From Dactylonectria macrodidyma (taxonomy: Eukaryota > Ascomycota > Sordariomycetes > Hypocreales > Nectriaceae): a stretch of DNA of 64,000 bases. How positions within the stretch are numbered: position 1 is the stretch's first letter; each line of letters opens with the position of its first letter. The position numbers were made by a program, and so were the translations under genes. Shown piece after piece: positions 11,938-23,669 of this stretch. The notes beneath the pieces were generated by a model, which worked only from the letters and a program-made list of their open reading frames with translations, had not been told where the DNA came from and made no database searches. Where the stretch lies: NCBI GenBank assembly GCA_020744425.1, contig JAGMUV010000009.1, positions 930,001 to 994,000 on the forward strand, written 5' to 3'.

Positions 11938-14900
11938 ATGGCGACCCTCATGGAGCCTTCAGACCCGCTGCCGCCAGCGACTGGCCTCAGCGCTCCGCCA
12001 CCACCCTTCCCCGTCTCCTCGCGCGCCCCGATCAAGGATCCGACGTCCACCACCACTGCGATGTCCAGGTCCGGGGCCGTCCCAAGAGAATTTGCTCCCA
12101 GGGAAGCCCAGACACCCAAGAAGCCCGCTAGGTCGGCCACCACGCGCATGCTCCCAACCACCGCCAGGCCCTTGGTTCCTGTAACTGAGCGGCGATCCCA
12201 TCAACCACGGCGGCCTTCTACCACCCGAGGCCACAAGGAACCTCTTGCTACCACGACCGACTCCGAACAACCCAACAGCTCCTCTAAATACGACATCACA
12301 CCAGATGGTGGATCCGCTGGTCGTGAGGGTCGTCAATTTGCCGTCTCCAACGTTGGCAACAATGGCCGTATATATCTGAGGTACGTTAGTTGTGTCGTCT
12401 GTCGTTTGTCTGTCGTCGTTTTTCCATTCCTCTTGGTATGCAGTGTGCTAGCCTCTCCAGCCTCCACTGAGCCCACTTCGTCATCCTGCTCAATGATTCC
12501 GCTTTGTGGGGGGGAAAGGTCTCAGCTGGTCCCCTCCCGTGATCCGCCCTGCCCTGCGTTCAGAGACAACACCAAGACCGTGTCCAGAAGTCTGGCGCTG
12601 GATGACGCCGAGCTGACATTTACAACTCTTCAGGCCGACTGTCCGCCCCGCCAACCAGCGATGTCCTCAGCCTCAGTTCGTGTTCCCCGTTACCCCACCG
12701 AGCACCGCGGGCTTGGACCCCTTGAATCACGATAGGTCACTAGAGGACCAGAGCAGTGAACTGCACATCAGCCAGTGGTCTTCCACTGCCGACGCCTCGC
12801 CCTTCAACGGCCAGCCTTTCTTCTCTGACCTGCAGGATACCGGCCGGCCTGCAAAACACCGACGAGCTTTGTCTGATAGCACTGTCCACGAGACCGCCAT
12901 GAAGGACCCGGACACGGGCGACTTCAAAATTGTTATTTCCAAGCCCGGCGACGACCACCGGCCCCGCACCATGGAAGACCTTGATCCCAATGCCGTGCCA
13001 CTTCTCGACATCAACATTCCCTCTTGGCGTATAGGAACTCCTCGATTCACCGTCAAAGGCACCCCCGTACTCCGCGGCTCCTCGTACGCTCCCACCGACG
13101 ACTTCCGTTCCAGCAGCGCCTCTCTATTGAATCGCCAGGGCGGGCTCAACAGCTCTCACCTTGAAATGGGATCAGGACGGCCCAGCACCCTCGCTGTGCC
13201 CGTTTTGCGTTTCTCTCGATCTGCGTCTGCCGCCACCACCACTCCCACTCCTCGTCGCACTGTCCACCCGTCATATATGTCGAACCTCAAGATAGAACCG
13301 GCCATGTTCGACGACCTAACCTTCAAGCCCGCCTGCGATGATCGAGCCTTGGTTAGATATTCTCCCGCCACGAGTGCCGTCACCGCCGCCACGCCACCAC
13401 GACTCGTTGCAGAGATCACTTCACCCAGCTTCCTGGATTATGAACTGATATCCGACTTCTTCTTGACCTTCCGCGCCTTTCTCGAATCGGAGGATCTGTT
13501 GCGTATGCTGGTTGCGAGACTTCGATGGGCTTTGGACAGAGAGGATGAGACGGGTATGGTTGTTCGGGTTCGGACGTTCGTTGCCTTGCGCCACTGGATC
13601 CTCAATTACTTTATGGACGACTTTGTTCTCGACTATAACCTCCGAGTCACCTTTTGCGAGTTGCTGAACGACTTTGTTGACGAGCTCTCCAAATGCAACC
13701 GATCCCGAAAAGTACAGTTGAAGATTCTTGGAGAGCTCAAGAAATGTTGGAGGCGGGTCTGTGCATTGTACTGGGATGGCCCTGAATTCGACGACTCATT
13801 GGAGGCCAGTGTTCCAGTTTCCCCTGGCGGCATTGCGGGCCACAGAGATCCAGACCTGAATCCGTCATTCTGGGATCAGGAAGAGGGAGAGCCGCCACAG
13901 CTGGAGAGCATGCTGCCCAAGAGGAGGAGCACCTGCGAGCGAACGAGTTTCGCTGCCGACATCTCTCGAGCGGGTCATGTTGGAGATTCTATCGCCGCCT
14001 TTGAAAACCGACCCAAAACACCAGAGGAGCAAATCACACCAGATCCTCTCGATGGAGATCACAACCCGGCGTCACCCATGAGTATGGCGAGCCTAGATAT
14101 TGTCTCGTGCTCGTTCCCCAACAAGGCTTCGCGATCTGCACATCCTAATGGTCCCCACCCGCTGAGCGCCCATCCAGTAACCACAAGCTCAGTGTACAAC
14201 CAGACCGGTCAGGTAGCAACAACGCCTCGAGCCCTTGTTGGCAAGCGTGTCCGCCCAACCGCCCAGGCGCACAAACGGAACAATAGCATGACTGACTCTC
14301 TGAGGGATCACAATTCTGATAAGGTATCGTTCAAAGATCATGAGTTGTTGATGACGGTTCCGTATGCGGGAAGCCTTGTTCGAGGGAATTTATTGCCGCC
14401 AGCCCAAGCTTTTGTTGACATTGAGCTCGATGACGTTGGCCACAGCGCAAGACAGACCACAACGCTCCACCCGGACTCTCAAGAATTGGTCAAGGCTAGG
14501 GCACAAGCGGGTGCCATGTCAAGTCATGGCATGAAAAAACTACTGGGCAGCGTACGACGAGCTCTGAGCACCCGAGGCCAGGGTGTCTCTCCGACGCAGG
14601 GAAGCTTCATCAACGTGGCGCCAATCGGCCCGCGTGGTGCAACCACGAACCGTATTCCCGGGACAGCCGTTGTCCCACAGAACAGACACCGATACAACAG
14701 CGCCCGACCGCCAGTGAGAATAGACCTGCTTGGCGCTGAGGCGGCTGAGGATTTCAAGAATGCTGTGCGAGAGGAGGCTGCAGCAGAGGCCGAGCGTCGG
14801 GGATACCCCATGGTCTTGCCCAACTCAACATCCGTTCCTGCAGATATCGGGTACTCAGCCGCACACATGGATTCTAGCACATTTAACAGCGTCCCGCAGA

Positions 14901-17599
14901 ATCACAGACACCGGCCTGATAGTGATATGGGAATCACAACTGGGAGCAAGTCGATTGTCATAGTGGATGATACTACTCCTTTTGGCGGCGTGCATCGGAG
15001 TACTGTCAGCGGACATCCTTCTGTTGATGCTTTTGCGGAGGCTTTCAGACTTGGTGGCGGCGATCCCACGCCGCCTACAACCCCCCCGGCTCGTTCAATG
15101 GGAGGCACACCGAGACGGTCTTCGTATCTTCTGAACCAGCACGTTCTAGAGCCATGTCTCTCACAGAATCCACTACCGCCGTTTGTACCGGACCTCGATA
15201 CTCTTGCTCCCGGCCACAGTGCTCGTCCATCCGAGGACCAGACCCGAACTTCTTTGGCGACAACGCAGCGGAGCACTCGCAACTATCCTCCGGTTTCGTT
15301 TCGAGGAGCCCATCGTCGGAACAAGTCTACAAGGACCCACCAGTCGCTAAACTCGATGTTAAACAAGCGCCGATTCTCCTTTGGCAGTGGTATGGGACGT
15401 TCTTCGGTTCGAAGCTTCGACGCCACGACTTGTTCTGGAGTCTCGGTCGCCAACCAGGAGGAGCCTGAAGAGCCCGAAGATCCAATTCCGCAACCCTTGC
15501 GTGTTTTGCGACGACGCCCGGGCGGAGATTTACGAGCAGCCAAGAATGTCGGAGAGCTGGACCCCATCTCAATGCGGAGGTCTCGGTCTGTCGGATCCTT
15601 GACCACATATTCCGAGTCCGTTCGAAGCTCCTATGTCCAGAGCCCTGGCGTAGACTCATTTGGAAACGGTGAGATGGTTTCGATCGAGTACCCGCCGCAG
15701 CGCAAGGGCAAGGAAGTCTTCTCTCTCGGTCAGCTCGCCGAGAAAAAGCCCCCGAAACGTGACCTGTCGTTGTTCAGCACCCATTCGTCGAAACCAGTCA
15801 TGCGGCCATCGTTCGAGGTTGAAGCCCAAAAGCTCGCCCAGATCCCTGACGATGAGGAGGACGATGGCGGTATCGAGTCTGCGCTGATGAAGCTTGAGGG
15901 CAAATATGTGGATAAAAGCGCAAGAGACGACTTTGGAATTGACCCTGCTAGAATTGGACTCGCCATTGGCGAGCCCGTGGTGAATGAGGCAGAGGGCAGC
16001 CATTCTTATGAGAAACTTGCAGCGAGGCAAACCTTCATGTTTGACCCTGACCAGGACGACTTGGTTGACGAGGATAATCATGAGCCCATGGAACGGCAAG
16101 GAGACCGCTTATCGCCGCACCGTCCCTTGACCGAAGTGAAGTCTTTCTTGTCTGAAACATCACAAGAGTCGTATTCTTGCATTCCCATCTTGGACCGAGG
16201 TGGAACGGACGAGGGACGAAGCACGCATGGAGGGCGAGGATGGACCAACATGTCGATCCTCGAAGGACCTGAGGACGATACTACGCCCAAACCAAACAAG
16301 TATGGCTTCCTGGACGACGACGATGCCAATTCGCTACATCCATCTTACGAATTCGTTTCTAAGACGGAGAGCATTGAGGGTATCAGGCCGGGCAAGACTG
16401 CTCCTGGGGAGGAGGAAGAGGACCAATCCTTCCTCAACGATGACAGTGACTTATCGTCGGAGATGTCTGCTGATCCACTCGACGACGATGACGACTTTGG
16501 CACTGACCCTGACTTTGGTCCTAGAGTGGCACTTCCGGCTCACCCTCTCGGTTCCCCTGGCCCGACGCCCGCGCCCCGAAGAAGTCCACCTTCGCCACCA
16601 ATGACTCTAGTGCAGGCGTTAGAGATGTCACCGCCCCAAACGTTCAAGGAGCCCGAAGTGCACGAGGCCCAGTTGTGGAACCAGAAACCTCTTCCACCTA
16701 CCCCAGAGACCTCACCAACAGCCCTATACATTCACTCGACCAGCTCTGCAGATGACCAGACGGCAACAACCGAAGCCCTTCGAATGGCACCCAAGCCTGA
16801 CGTCGCGGATAATGCCAAGTACAATGTTCATCTGCCGTTCATCTTGGCCTTTGACTCGGAAATCCTGGCCCAACAGTTTACCCTGATCGAGAAAGACGCT
16901 CTCAACGAAATTGACTGGAAGGAACTCATCGACATGAACTGGAAGAACGCTACCAACAGCGATTCTCGGTCGTGGGTTGACTTCTTGCGCAACACGGATG
17001 CTCACGGCGTTGAGGTGGTGATTGCTCGTTTCAACATCATGGTCAAATGGGCCATTTCCGAGATCGTCATGACCCAGAATGTCGAGGAGAGGGCGCGATG
17101 TATCGCTAAATACATCCACATCGCGAACCACTGCCGACGCTACCGCAACTTTGCGACCCTTGCCCAGCTCACCATCGCCCTGTCCAGCAACGAAGTCTCG
17201 CGCCTCTCGAAGACCTGGGCTCTTCTGCCTCCTCACGACCATAAGACACTGCATGATCTGGAAAACTTGGTTACGCCCATGCGTAACTTTTACAACCTTC
17301 GCGCCGAGATGGAGGTTGGATCCGACCTGGGCTGCATCCCCTTTGTGGGCATCTACACCCACGACCTCCTCTATAACGTGCAGCGACCGTCGGAGATTGC
17401 CGGCTCGCCCACTACGCCTCCTCTGATCAACTTTGAGCGATGCCGCATCGCCGCTGCCGTGGTCAAGACTCTTCTCCGCCTGCTCGAGGCGAGCACGAGG
17501 TACAAATTCCAACCCATTGAAGGGATTACTGAGCGCTGCTTGTGGATGAGTGCGCTCAGCGATGAGGAAATCCGACGACACTCCGAAAGCCTCGAGTAA
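11938..17599 (+). CDS. LTE1: LTE1-type RasGEF-domain protein (about 1,802 aa)
   Basis: Two exons, 11938-12380 and 12634-17599, separated by a 253-nt intron (GTACGT donor, TTCAG acceptor). Joining them makes GNNGRIYLRPTVRPANQR near residue 140-157, a block I associate with LTE1 orthologues. ATG 11938 is the first Met after an in-frame TAA at 11890 and has good context (GCCCATGGCG). A RasGEF N-terminal (REM) domain lies at about residues 400-515 (LDYELISDFFLTFRAFLES) and a catalytic CDC25-type RasGEF domain at about 1544-1800 (ILAQQFTLIEKDALNEIDW, IANHCRRYRNFATLAQL). The roughly 1,000 residues between are low-complexity. Yeast Lte1 acts upstream of the Tem1 GTPase in mitotic exit and polarity. 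Whether the filamentous orthologue is an active GEF is not shown here. A generic Ras GEF is the alternative. Confidence 0.88.
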
Positions 17600-19217
17600 A
17601 ACCCCACCTACACAACTCGTCTTGTTTTCGCGAATCACAACAACGTACACGGACATTCTGTCGATGCTACCCCCCATCGTCAATGACACGTCGACGACAC
17701 GAATCTTACGACTCTCCGCGGTGACGGCGTTTTATCTACTATTAATGTTTTCATCACAACGGAATACAATGCATAAACAACACATAAACGGCCGATGTGC
17801 CCCCCCCTGTATCTATACACCCCAACAGCAAACGACATGCCCGCTACATGGAGGTGCAGTCCTACATATTACAGCCATGACTAAACATAAGAAGACTGGG
17901 GTCATACGTCCACCCCGGCCGCGCAACAATTTCATCCTCATCATGATCATCATCACCACAGCATCTGGAAGAAGCGGGAGTTGGGAATTCTGGCTGGCCT
18001 TTGTTTCTTTCTCAATTCTGACGGCCTTATATCCTCTTGGCTTTTCCGCCTTGGCTTAGTTTTGTTCCATACCCCCTTTCCGCACCGTGCGCAACGGCTC
18101 TCTGTTTGCGTTTTTTGACCTTTTGTTTTTTTTATCACCTCCCCTTATGGGAGAGTGGCCACCATGGCTTTGTTTTAAGAACCATGTGTGTAGCGTTGGA
18201 TTGGAGAAGAATAATGGATGGCATGGGAGGGAACGGAGGGGCAACATAAAATGGGACGGACGGACGGACGGACGGATGGATGGATGGATGGAGTAGATAT
18301 GGATTGCAGCCAGTGAGGGGATCTTGAACCCAGGAATTGATACCACCTTTGCGATGACAAGATTATATCCCATGTGATTTCTACAATGCGATTGTGTATA
18401 AGGCAGAGCTATATAACTTCAAGGTAATGGCGAGAATAATCTGTCCATGACTAGATATTTATTGCATGTGCCTCGTGCTTTGCATGTCTTGCCCTACTCT
18501 GCCACATCGGATATAAACGCAAGATTTGGAAGGTGGAATAGAGCATGATTGTTTGGCTTGGAGGTCGCACCGTTGGCTTGTCGCCAAAGCAACTTGTCCT
18601 TGGAGAGGATCAGCTGTAAGATTGTCAACTTCGTTCGAGGCAGCTCGGAAGCAAGCAAGACATATGAACATAGGGAAAAAAAAATCTCATCCTCAAAGCG
18701 CCTTTTTCCAGATCCAGTCTGTCAAGAAATATTTCCTTAAGCCGGGGGAACGTTACCTGGAGTGTGCCGACGAATCATCATGTCACACGAGAAGAGCAAT
18801 GGAGGCAGGCAGACGTTTTTTTTTCAATGGCAACTTTTTGATCTTTTTTTTCCCTTCCCAAATCGGACGACTATTGTAGCTTCTGGCTGTCAAAAATCGT
18901 AAGAACAAAGGCGGGATGACGATCAAGTCGAACCCCCTTGGCGATACAGGGCTTTCCCCCCCCCCTTTTCCCGGTGAGTTCCGTCCTCCCAAGCCTGAGC
19001 ATCCGAGAACAAGCGTAGTCAGAAAGCTCGACACAGAGAAAGACAAAAAGAGAGACAATGGGCCAGGGGCGAGTATCTTTCCCTCATTAGCACCTCCAAG
19101 TTGAACCTCAGTCCGCACGATAAGAAAAAAAGCCAGCGAACCCTAGTAACGCCGCCGATGTCGACCAATCGTCAATCGCCACTGTGCGTCGCCCGGAGTG
19201 CCATGAGCTTGCACCCT
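17600..19217. other. Convergent 3' intergenic region
   Basis: This interval lies between the stop of the LTE1-like gene and the stop of RPS0. It presumably holds both 3' UTRs. It contains the tetranucleotide repeat listed separately and several poly-A/T runs (for example 18,816-18,823 and 18,845-18,852). No coding frame with recognisable content was found. Confidence 0.6.
18254..18292 (+). repeat. Compound tetranucleotide microsatellite (GGAC)n(GGAT)n
   Basis: About five GGAC units run directly into about four GGAT units, ending GGAG. The switch needs only a C-to-T change per unit, so one half may derive from the other. Confidence 0.95.
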
Positions 19218-20330
19218 TTACCACTGAGTCTCCTTAGAGGGCTCAGCGCCAGCAGCAGCCCACTCAGTGGTGGCAGGGGCAGCGGTGGAAGCACCCCACT
19301 CCTCACCGGCAGCGCCGTCCCAGCCAGTGCTGGTGGCACCGGCGAAGCCAGCAGCGGGAGCCTCCCAGTCACCACCAGCGATACCAGACTCGATAGCAGC
19401 GGGGGCAGCCTCCTCCTCGGCGCCGATAGCCTTCTCGTCCTCGACCTTCTCCTCGGCCTCGGCCTCGGGGTCACGGTCTAGCGCAAAAGTTAGCAAGGTC
19501 AGGTCGTTGGTGTCAAGCTCGGCAGTGGAACATACAGAAGTAAAGATCGACCATGACGTCCCAGGGGGTCTCGCGGTTGTAGATGGTGCCGCGGAGACGG
19601 AGGACCTCACGGGCGAGCATCCACCAGATGCAGCCGATGGCGTGGCGACCCTTGTTGTTGGTGGGGATGGCAACGTCGACGTACTCGGTAGGGGAGTCAG
19701 TGTCGCAGAGGGCGATGACGGGGATGTTGACGTAGGAAGCCTCCTTGATAGCCTGGGCGTCGGTGCGGGGGTCGGTGACGACGATCAGACGGGGCTCCTT
19801 GAAGGAGCGGGTGATGTAGTTGGTGAAGCTACCGGGGGTGAAGCGACCGGCAATGGGAGAGGCACCGGTGTGGGAAGCGAACTTGAGGACAGCACGCTGA
19901 CCGTAGGGACGGGCAGAGATGACACAGACATCGGCGGGGTTGTCAATGGCGGCGATGATGCGGGCGGCCAGGACAATCTTCTCCCTGTGAGCAAGCATTG
20001 GTTAGCTATGTTTGGCGGGGCATTGGATTTTCGCGATGCCTGATTCTGGTGTTTCCTCTGCGGCGAGCGCAACTTCAACAGCTCCGAATCGGCTCAAAAA
20101 TTGTTGTCGCGCAAGGCCGCAGAGCACCAGAAATAGCACGGCGTTTTTCGAAAAACGTACCAGGTCTTGCCAACGTTGATGACGTTGACACCATCGGCAC
20201 GGGTCTTCCAGAGGTAAGACTCCATGTGCACCTGCAAGTTCTTGCTGCCGAGGTGGGCCTGAGCAGCCAGGAGCATCTCAATGTCCTGGCTGGTGGCGTT
20301 GAAGATCGAAGGCAGGTTGGAGGGAGCCAT
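19218..20330 (-). CDS. RPS0: 40S ribosomal protein S0 (uS2, laminin-receptor family)
   Basis: Exons on the minus strand are 20330-20161, 19984-19536 and 19477-19218, giving 292 aa. Introns are 176 nt (GTACGT...CTCACAG) and 58 nt (GTATGT...GCTAG). uS2 sits at the head-body junction of the small subunit and is needed for 20S pre-rRNA maturation. The N-terminus reads [20 protein letters not shown], the core contains [18 protein letters not shown] and [20 protein letters not shown], and the 3' exon begins [10 protein letters not shown], as expected after DLYF. The C-terminal 80 residues are acidic and Ala/Trp-rich, as in other eukaryotic uS2 proteins. It is divergent from the mitochondrial ribosomal gene MRPS28 across 341 bp. 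Confidence 0.97.
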
Positions 20331-20671
20331 TTTGACGAATGTGATTCCTGGCGGTTGAAGGGGGGTGGAGGGCGGAAAGGAGAGAGTTCGTGATGTTCGT
20401 GGGAGTCGCAAAAGTTCGCGAGACCTTCTGAATTTACCAAAAGTGTGTGTGGTGGGAGAGCCCTGATGGCGCTAGGCTCAGATTGTCGTAGCGCAACCAG
20501 ACTTGGGACGTCAAGTCGTTCTGCACGTGATCTGGTCCGCTAGTCCGCTTCGGGCACCAGCGCAATCCATGCTCCGGCGGCATGGGCCGTGACATGGGAA
20601 TTTTTGAGGTCCGCGCTGGGACATCAATCGTCAGTCTTCAGTATATCGATCTGTTGATTGATGCCTCAATC
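20331..20671. promoter_or_regulatory. Compact divergent promoter, RPS0 / MRPS28
   Basis: The 341 bp between start codons must hold the promoters of a cytosolic and a mitochondrial small-subunit ribosomal protein gene. No known ribosomal-protein element was identified with certainty. Confidence 0.55.
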
Positions 20672-21692
20672 ATGCCGCCCAGACTACAGGCGCTACCGCG
20701 TCTAGGCTTGCTGAACCGTACGACAACCCTGAAACTCTTACAGTGACCCTATAGTTCGAATTACTGACCAATTGTCTCTAGTCTGCCTCCGACCCGCGAA
20801 TCCCTCAACACCAAACTTCCTTCCCCGAATCCAGACGGCCAACCTCTCCCTGCGCGAGAGGAAACGCATCGCCAAGCAGGACCCATACAAGTATGCCCAA
20901 GCGCAGCAGCGCAAGGCTGCCAATGTCCAGCGCCGCGAGGAACTCCAGCGCGAACGAGACGAGGCCGCAGGCGACCCGATCCGAGGTATCACCACGCCGT
21001 TCATAGAGTCTCTGGACTCAGCCGGCCAAAATTTCAAGCCCGTTGCGCCAAGCGAAGGCACAGATACCGATGGTGCGGCCCCACAAAAGGCGGAGCTCTG
21101 GTCCCCCGAGCTGCGAAACTACTTCCTGACGGCGTCGGAGCTGGATGAGGCAGTTCAGCATGCTTACACCCTCACTCAGCCCATGGTCGGCTTGGTCGAG
21201 TCACAAATGGGGCCAGGGGCAGAGGGGGATAAGCTGAAGCTGCACGAACAGAACCACGCCAAGGCTATCGAGGCTCTGAAGCGCATCACAGCCATGAGCA
21301 ACAGCTGCGGCAAGGATCGATTCCACGCCAACGTGCGGCGCATCGTCGACGAGTTCGGTCGACACAACACAGATAAGGTCCTCAAGCCCAAGCCACAGTC
21401 TATCACCCCCAACAAGGTGCCCTCGCCGGGTCGAGCTGGCCCCGATACGGGTAGTTCTGAAGTCCAAATCGCCATCTTGACGGCGAAGATCCGGACCGTG
21501 TCCCAGGCCCTTGAAATCAACCGAGGTTACAAGGACAAGCACAACAAGCGCAACCTCAGGCTGCTGTTGCACCGGAGGCAGAAGCTCCTTAAATACATGG
21601 AGCGTAAGGAGCGGGGAAGCGAGCGTTGGACCAACATGATTGAGAAGCTCGGCCTCACAAAGGCAACATACGAGGGTCAGATCGAGTTGTAG
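20672..21692 (+). CDS. MRPS28: Mitochondrial small-subunit ribosomal protein S15 family (uS15m)
   Basis: Exons are 20672-20717 and 20782-21692, giving 318 aa, with a 64-nt intron (GTACGA...CTGAC...TCTAG). The splice joins MPPRLQALPRLGLLN to LCLRPANPS, matching the LTLCLRP pattern I recall from the Neurospora orthologue. The basic Arg-rich N-terminus fits a mitochondrial presequence. Residues about 60-230 are a fungal extension. The S15 RNA-binding domain occupies about residues 232-318, including AGPDTGSSEVQIAILTAKIR and LKYMERKERGSERW. The bacterial homologue nucleates the central domain of small-subunit rRNA. Location is inferred as the mitochondrial ribosome. Confidence 0.93.
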
Positions 21693-21902
21693 GACTGCTG
21701 TAGAATACCTGTTCTCTATGTACAATACAAAGCCACCATCAAAAGACGGGCGAACTTGTGTAAGCTGCCTTGTGTCTACCCGTATCCACCCTTGCGCCAG
21801 TTGTCGGACCATTTCCGTAACATTACGAGCTCAGTTGCTATACTACACAAAATCAAGCTAAAAATCGAAACATGTTGGGTTGTCATTGCGGGATGCGAAA
21901 AA

Positions 21903-23173
21903 TCAGAAGACGCTGATGTAGTTGCCAATGCGATCCTTCTGGTTCTGGGCTATGCACTCAGCAATCCATGTGATGTTGCGAATTTCCTATGGCTTGTTAG
22001 CTGTCGGTCATTGTGCCGGTTAATGATTGCGAAACGAACCTGCTCCCTGAGCTTTACCCAACCATACACGATGGCGTAGGTGAACTGCCTAGTGAAGGCA
22101 CCCTTGGAGATTTCCATCTCCTTTTGGTAGAACATATCCTCCAAAGTCTTTCCGTCGCCGGAGCCACCGCCCATGTTACCGGGACCGGAAGGCCCGCCGC
22201 CGACAGAGACGGCGTCGAAGAAAGTCTTGAAGTCGTGCACGCCGTCGACCGCCAGACGGACGCCCTCGGGGTCATCAGCTCGCGAGAGCATCAGCGTTCC
22301 CTCAGGGTACAGCTTGCCAAAGCTGGGGTACAGCTTGCTCCGGTCGGCCTTGGTCAGGTCGGTACCAAAGGAGTTAAGGGTAATGTTGATGGCTCGGCGA
22401 TCAGCCTCGAACTCCAGAATCTCAGACATTACTTCGGCAGTAGGTGTTCCCGACATGTCGGGGTGGGTGTTGACAAAGTTGTAAAAGTCCTCCAGGTAGT
22501 TCTTATAAAGAGTATTTCGGACAATCTCAATGTTGAGTTCGTCGAGGTCCTGGTGGCTGAGGCTGCCCTTGAAGTATGGTGCCAGAGGGGTTTCGATCAG
22601 GACGCTGTTGTAAAGCTCCTCGATGTTGGTGGCCACACAGAGCACAGGCATTGTCTCGAACCAGCCGAGAGGATGGCATCGCTCAAGTAGCTCGCGAGTG
22701 TCGCGCTCGTGCAGGGTGCCGGTAATGAGAAGAGCGACATTGTCGATCATGTAGCCATACGTGACGTAATCCATGAAGGTCGCCAGTGACCCGACAGCAT
22801 TGGCGCGGACGTATCGGAACTCTGAGATGAGCTTCTCGGTCGTCTTAGCGGCGAGGCTCGAAGTGGAGGGATTGGGAGGAAGAGATGCGAGGAAGTCTCC
22901 GTAGGCAGGGCCGAGTTGCAGCTTGAGGTCTAGGAGGTCTCAGTACAAGGGGATTGGAGAGTCAAGGTGACCGTTAAAGCATACCGTCGATGGTCTCGCA
23001 CTGGGTCAGGTTATTATAGGCCGAACCGGTGAGCAGGCTGTTGCGATAACCTCGCACAATGCCCTCGACGTAGCTGTTGTCAGGGTCAGTTCCTAGTTGC
23101 TGCATGCCTGATCATGGAAGCTCTCCTAGGGGCCTACATACCCATTGTTGACGTTGAAGAGAAGACCCTCCAT
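21903..23173 (-). CDS. VMA6: V-type proton ATPase subunit d (Vma6)
   Basis: Four exons on the minus strand (23173-23142, 23073-22985, 22929-22040, 21986-21903) give 364 aa, the length I recall for the Neurospora protein. Introns are 68, 55 and 53 nt. The N-terminus is MEGLLFNVNNGYVEGIVRGY. Blocks in the main exon include MDYVTYGYMIDNVALLITGT, HERDTRELLERCHPLGWFET and EFEADRRAINITLNSFGTDL. The last exon encodes EIRNITWIAECIAQNQKDRI and ends YISVF. Subunit d caps the c-ring of the Vo sector and couples it to the central stalk of the vacuolar proton pump. The last intron starts GTTCGT, a non-optimal donor, but the downstream exon is unmistakable. Confidence 0.97.
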
Positions 23174-23669
23174 CCTGTCAGATATTAAATTCGTTCGAAT
23201 CTAATGCGTGTGAGGGTAGCGAGAATATGGACGACGTCTTGCGTGAGTCGGGATGACTTGGACGTTGAAGATGGAGGGAGCTGGGTCGTCGAAAGATGCC
23301 GCCTAGCATTCCCAGCCTGCAAGCAACGACAACGAGCTGCGTCGCGGTCGCTTGCACGTGAGTGGCCAGGGACCCACATCTCTGGTAAAACGGGGTGCGT
23401 ACCTTCACATCCACCGCCCCAGGGAAGTTCCCTCGGATAAATATGACCCCGGATACCGAAGGCCCATGCATGCAGCCCACCTTTGCATCTGCACCAGCAA
23501 AAAAAATTGGGTGGATACTCTAGAGCTTCATCTGAAATTTTTCCTTCGCCCAGCCCACCTTCGCACCTTCCTTTGCAGCGTCGACAGCGAACGGAATTGT
23601 GCCTCGCGAGGAAACTACGACGCCAATCTAACAGTGCGATATTATCGGGAAGGAGCAAACGAAGCCAAG
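23174..23669. promoter_or_regulatory. Divergent promoter region, VMA6 / NOP58
   Basis: 496 bp separate the two start codons. No specific element was recognised. Short open frames in it have no family content. Confidence 0.5.

Noticed and set aside
16724..17689. Minus-strand frame of 321 codons
   Set aside because: It is antisense to the RasGEF catalytic domain, with no independent motif.
19267..20043. Long plus-strand frame of 258 codons
   Set aside because: It is antisense to RPS0 exons 2 and 3, Val/Gly/Asp-rich with no family motif. It is a codon-bias shadow.
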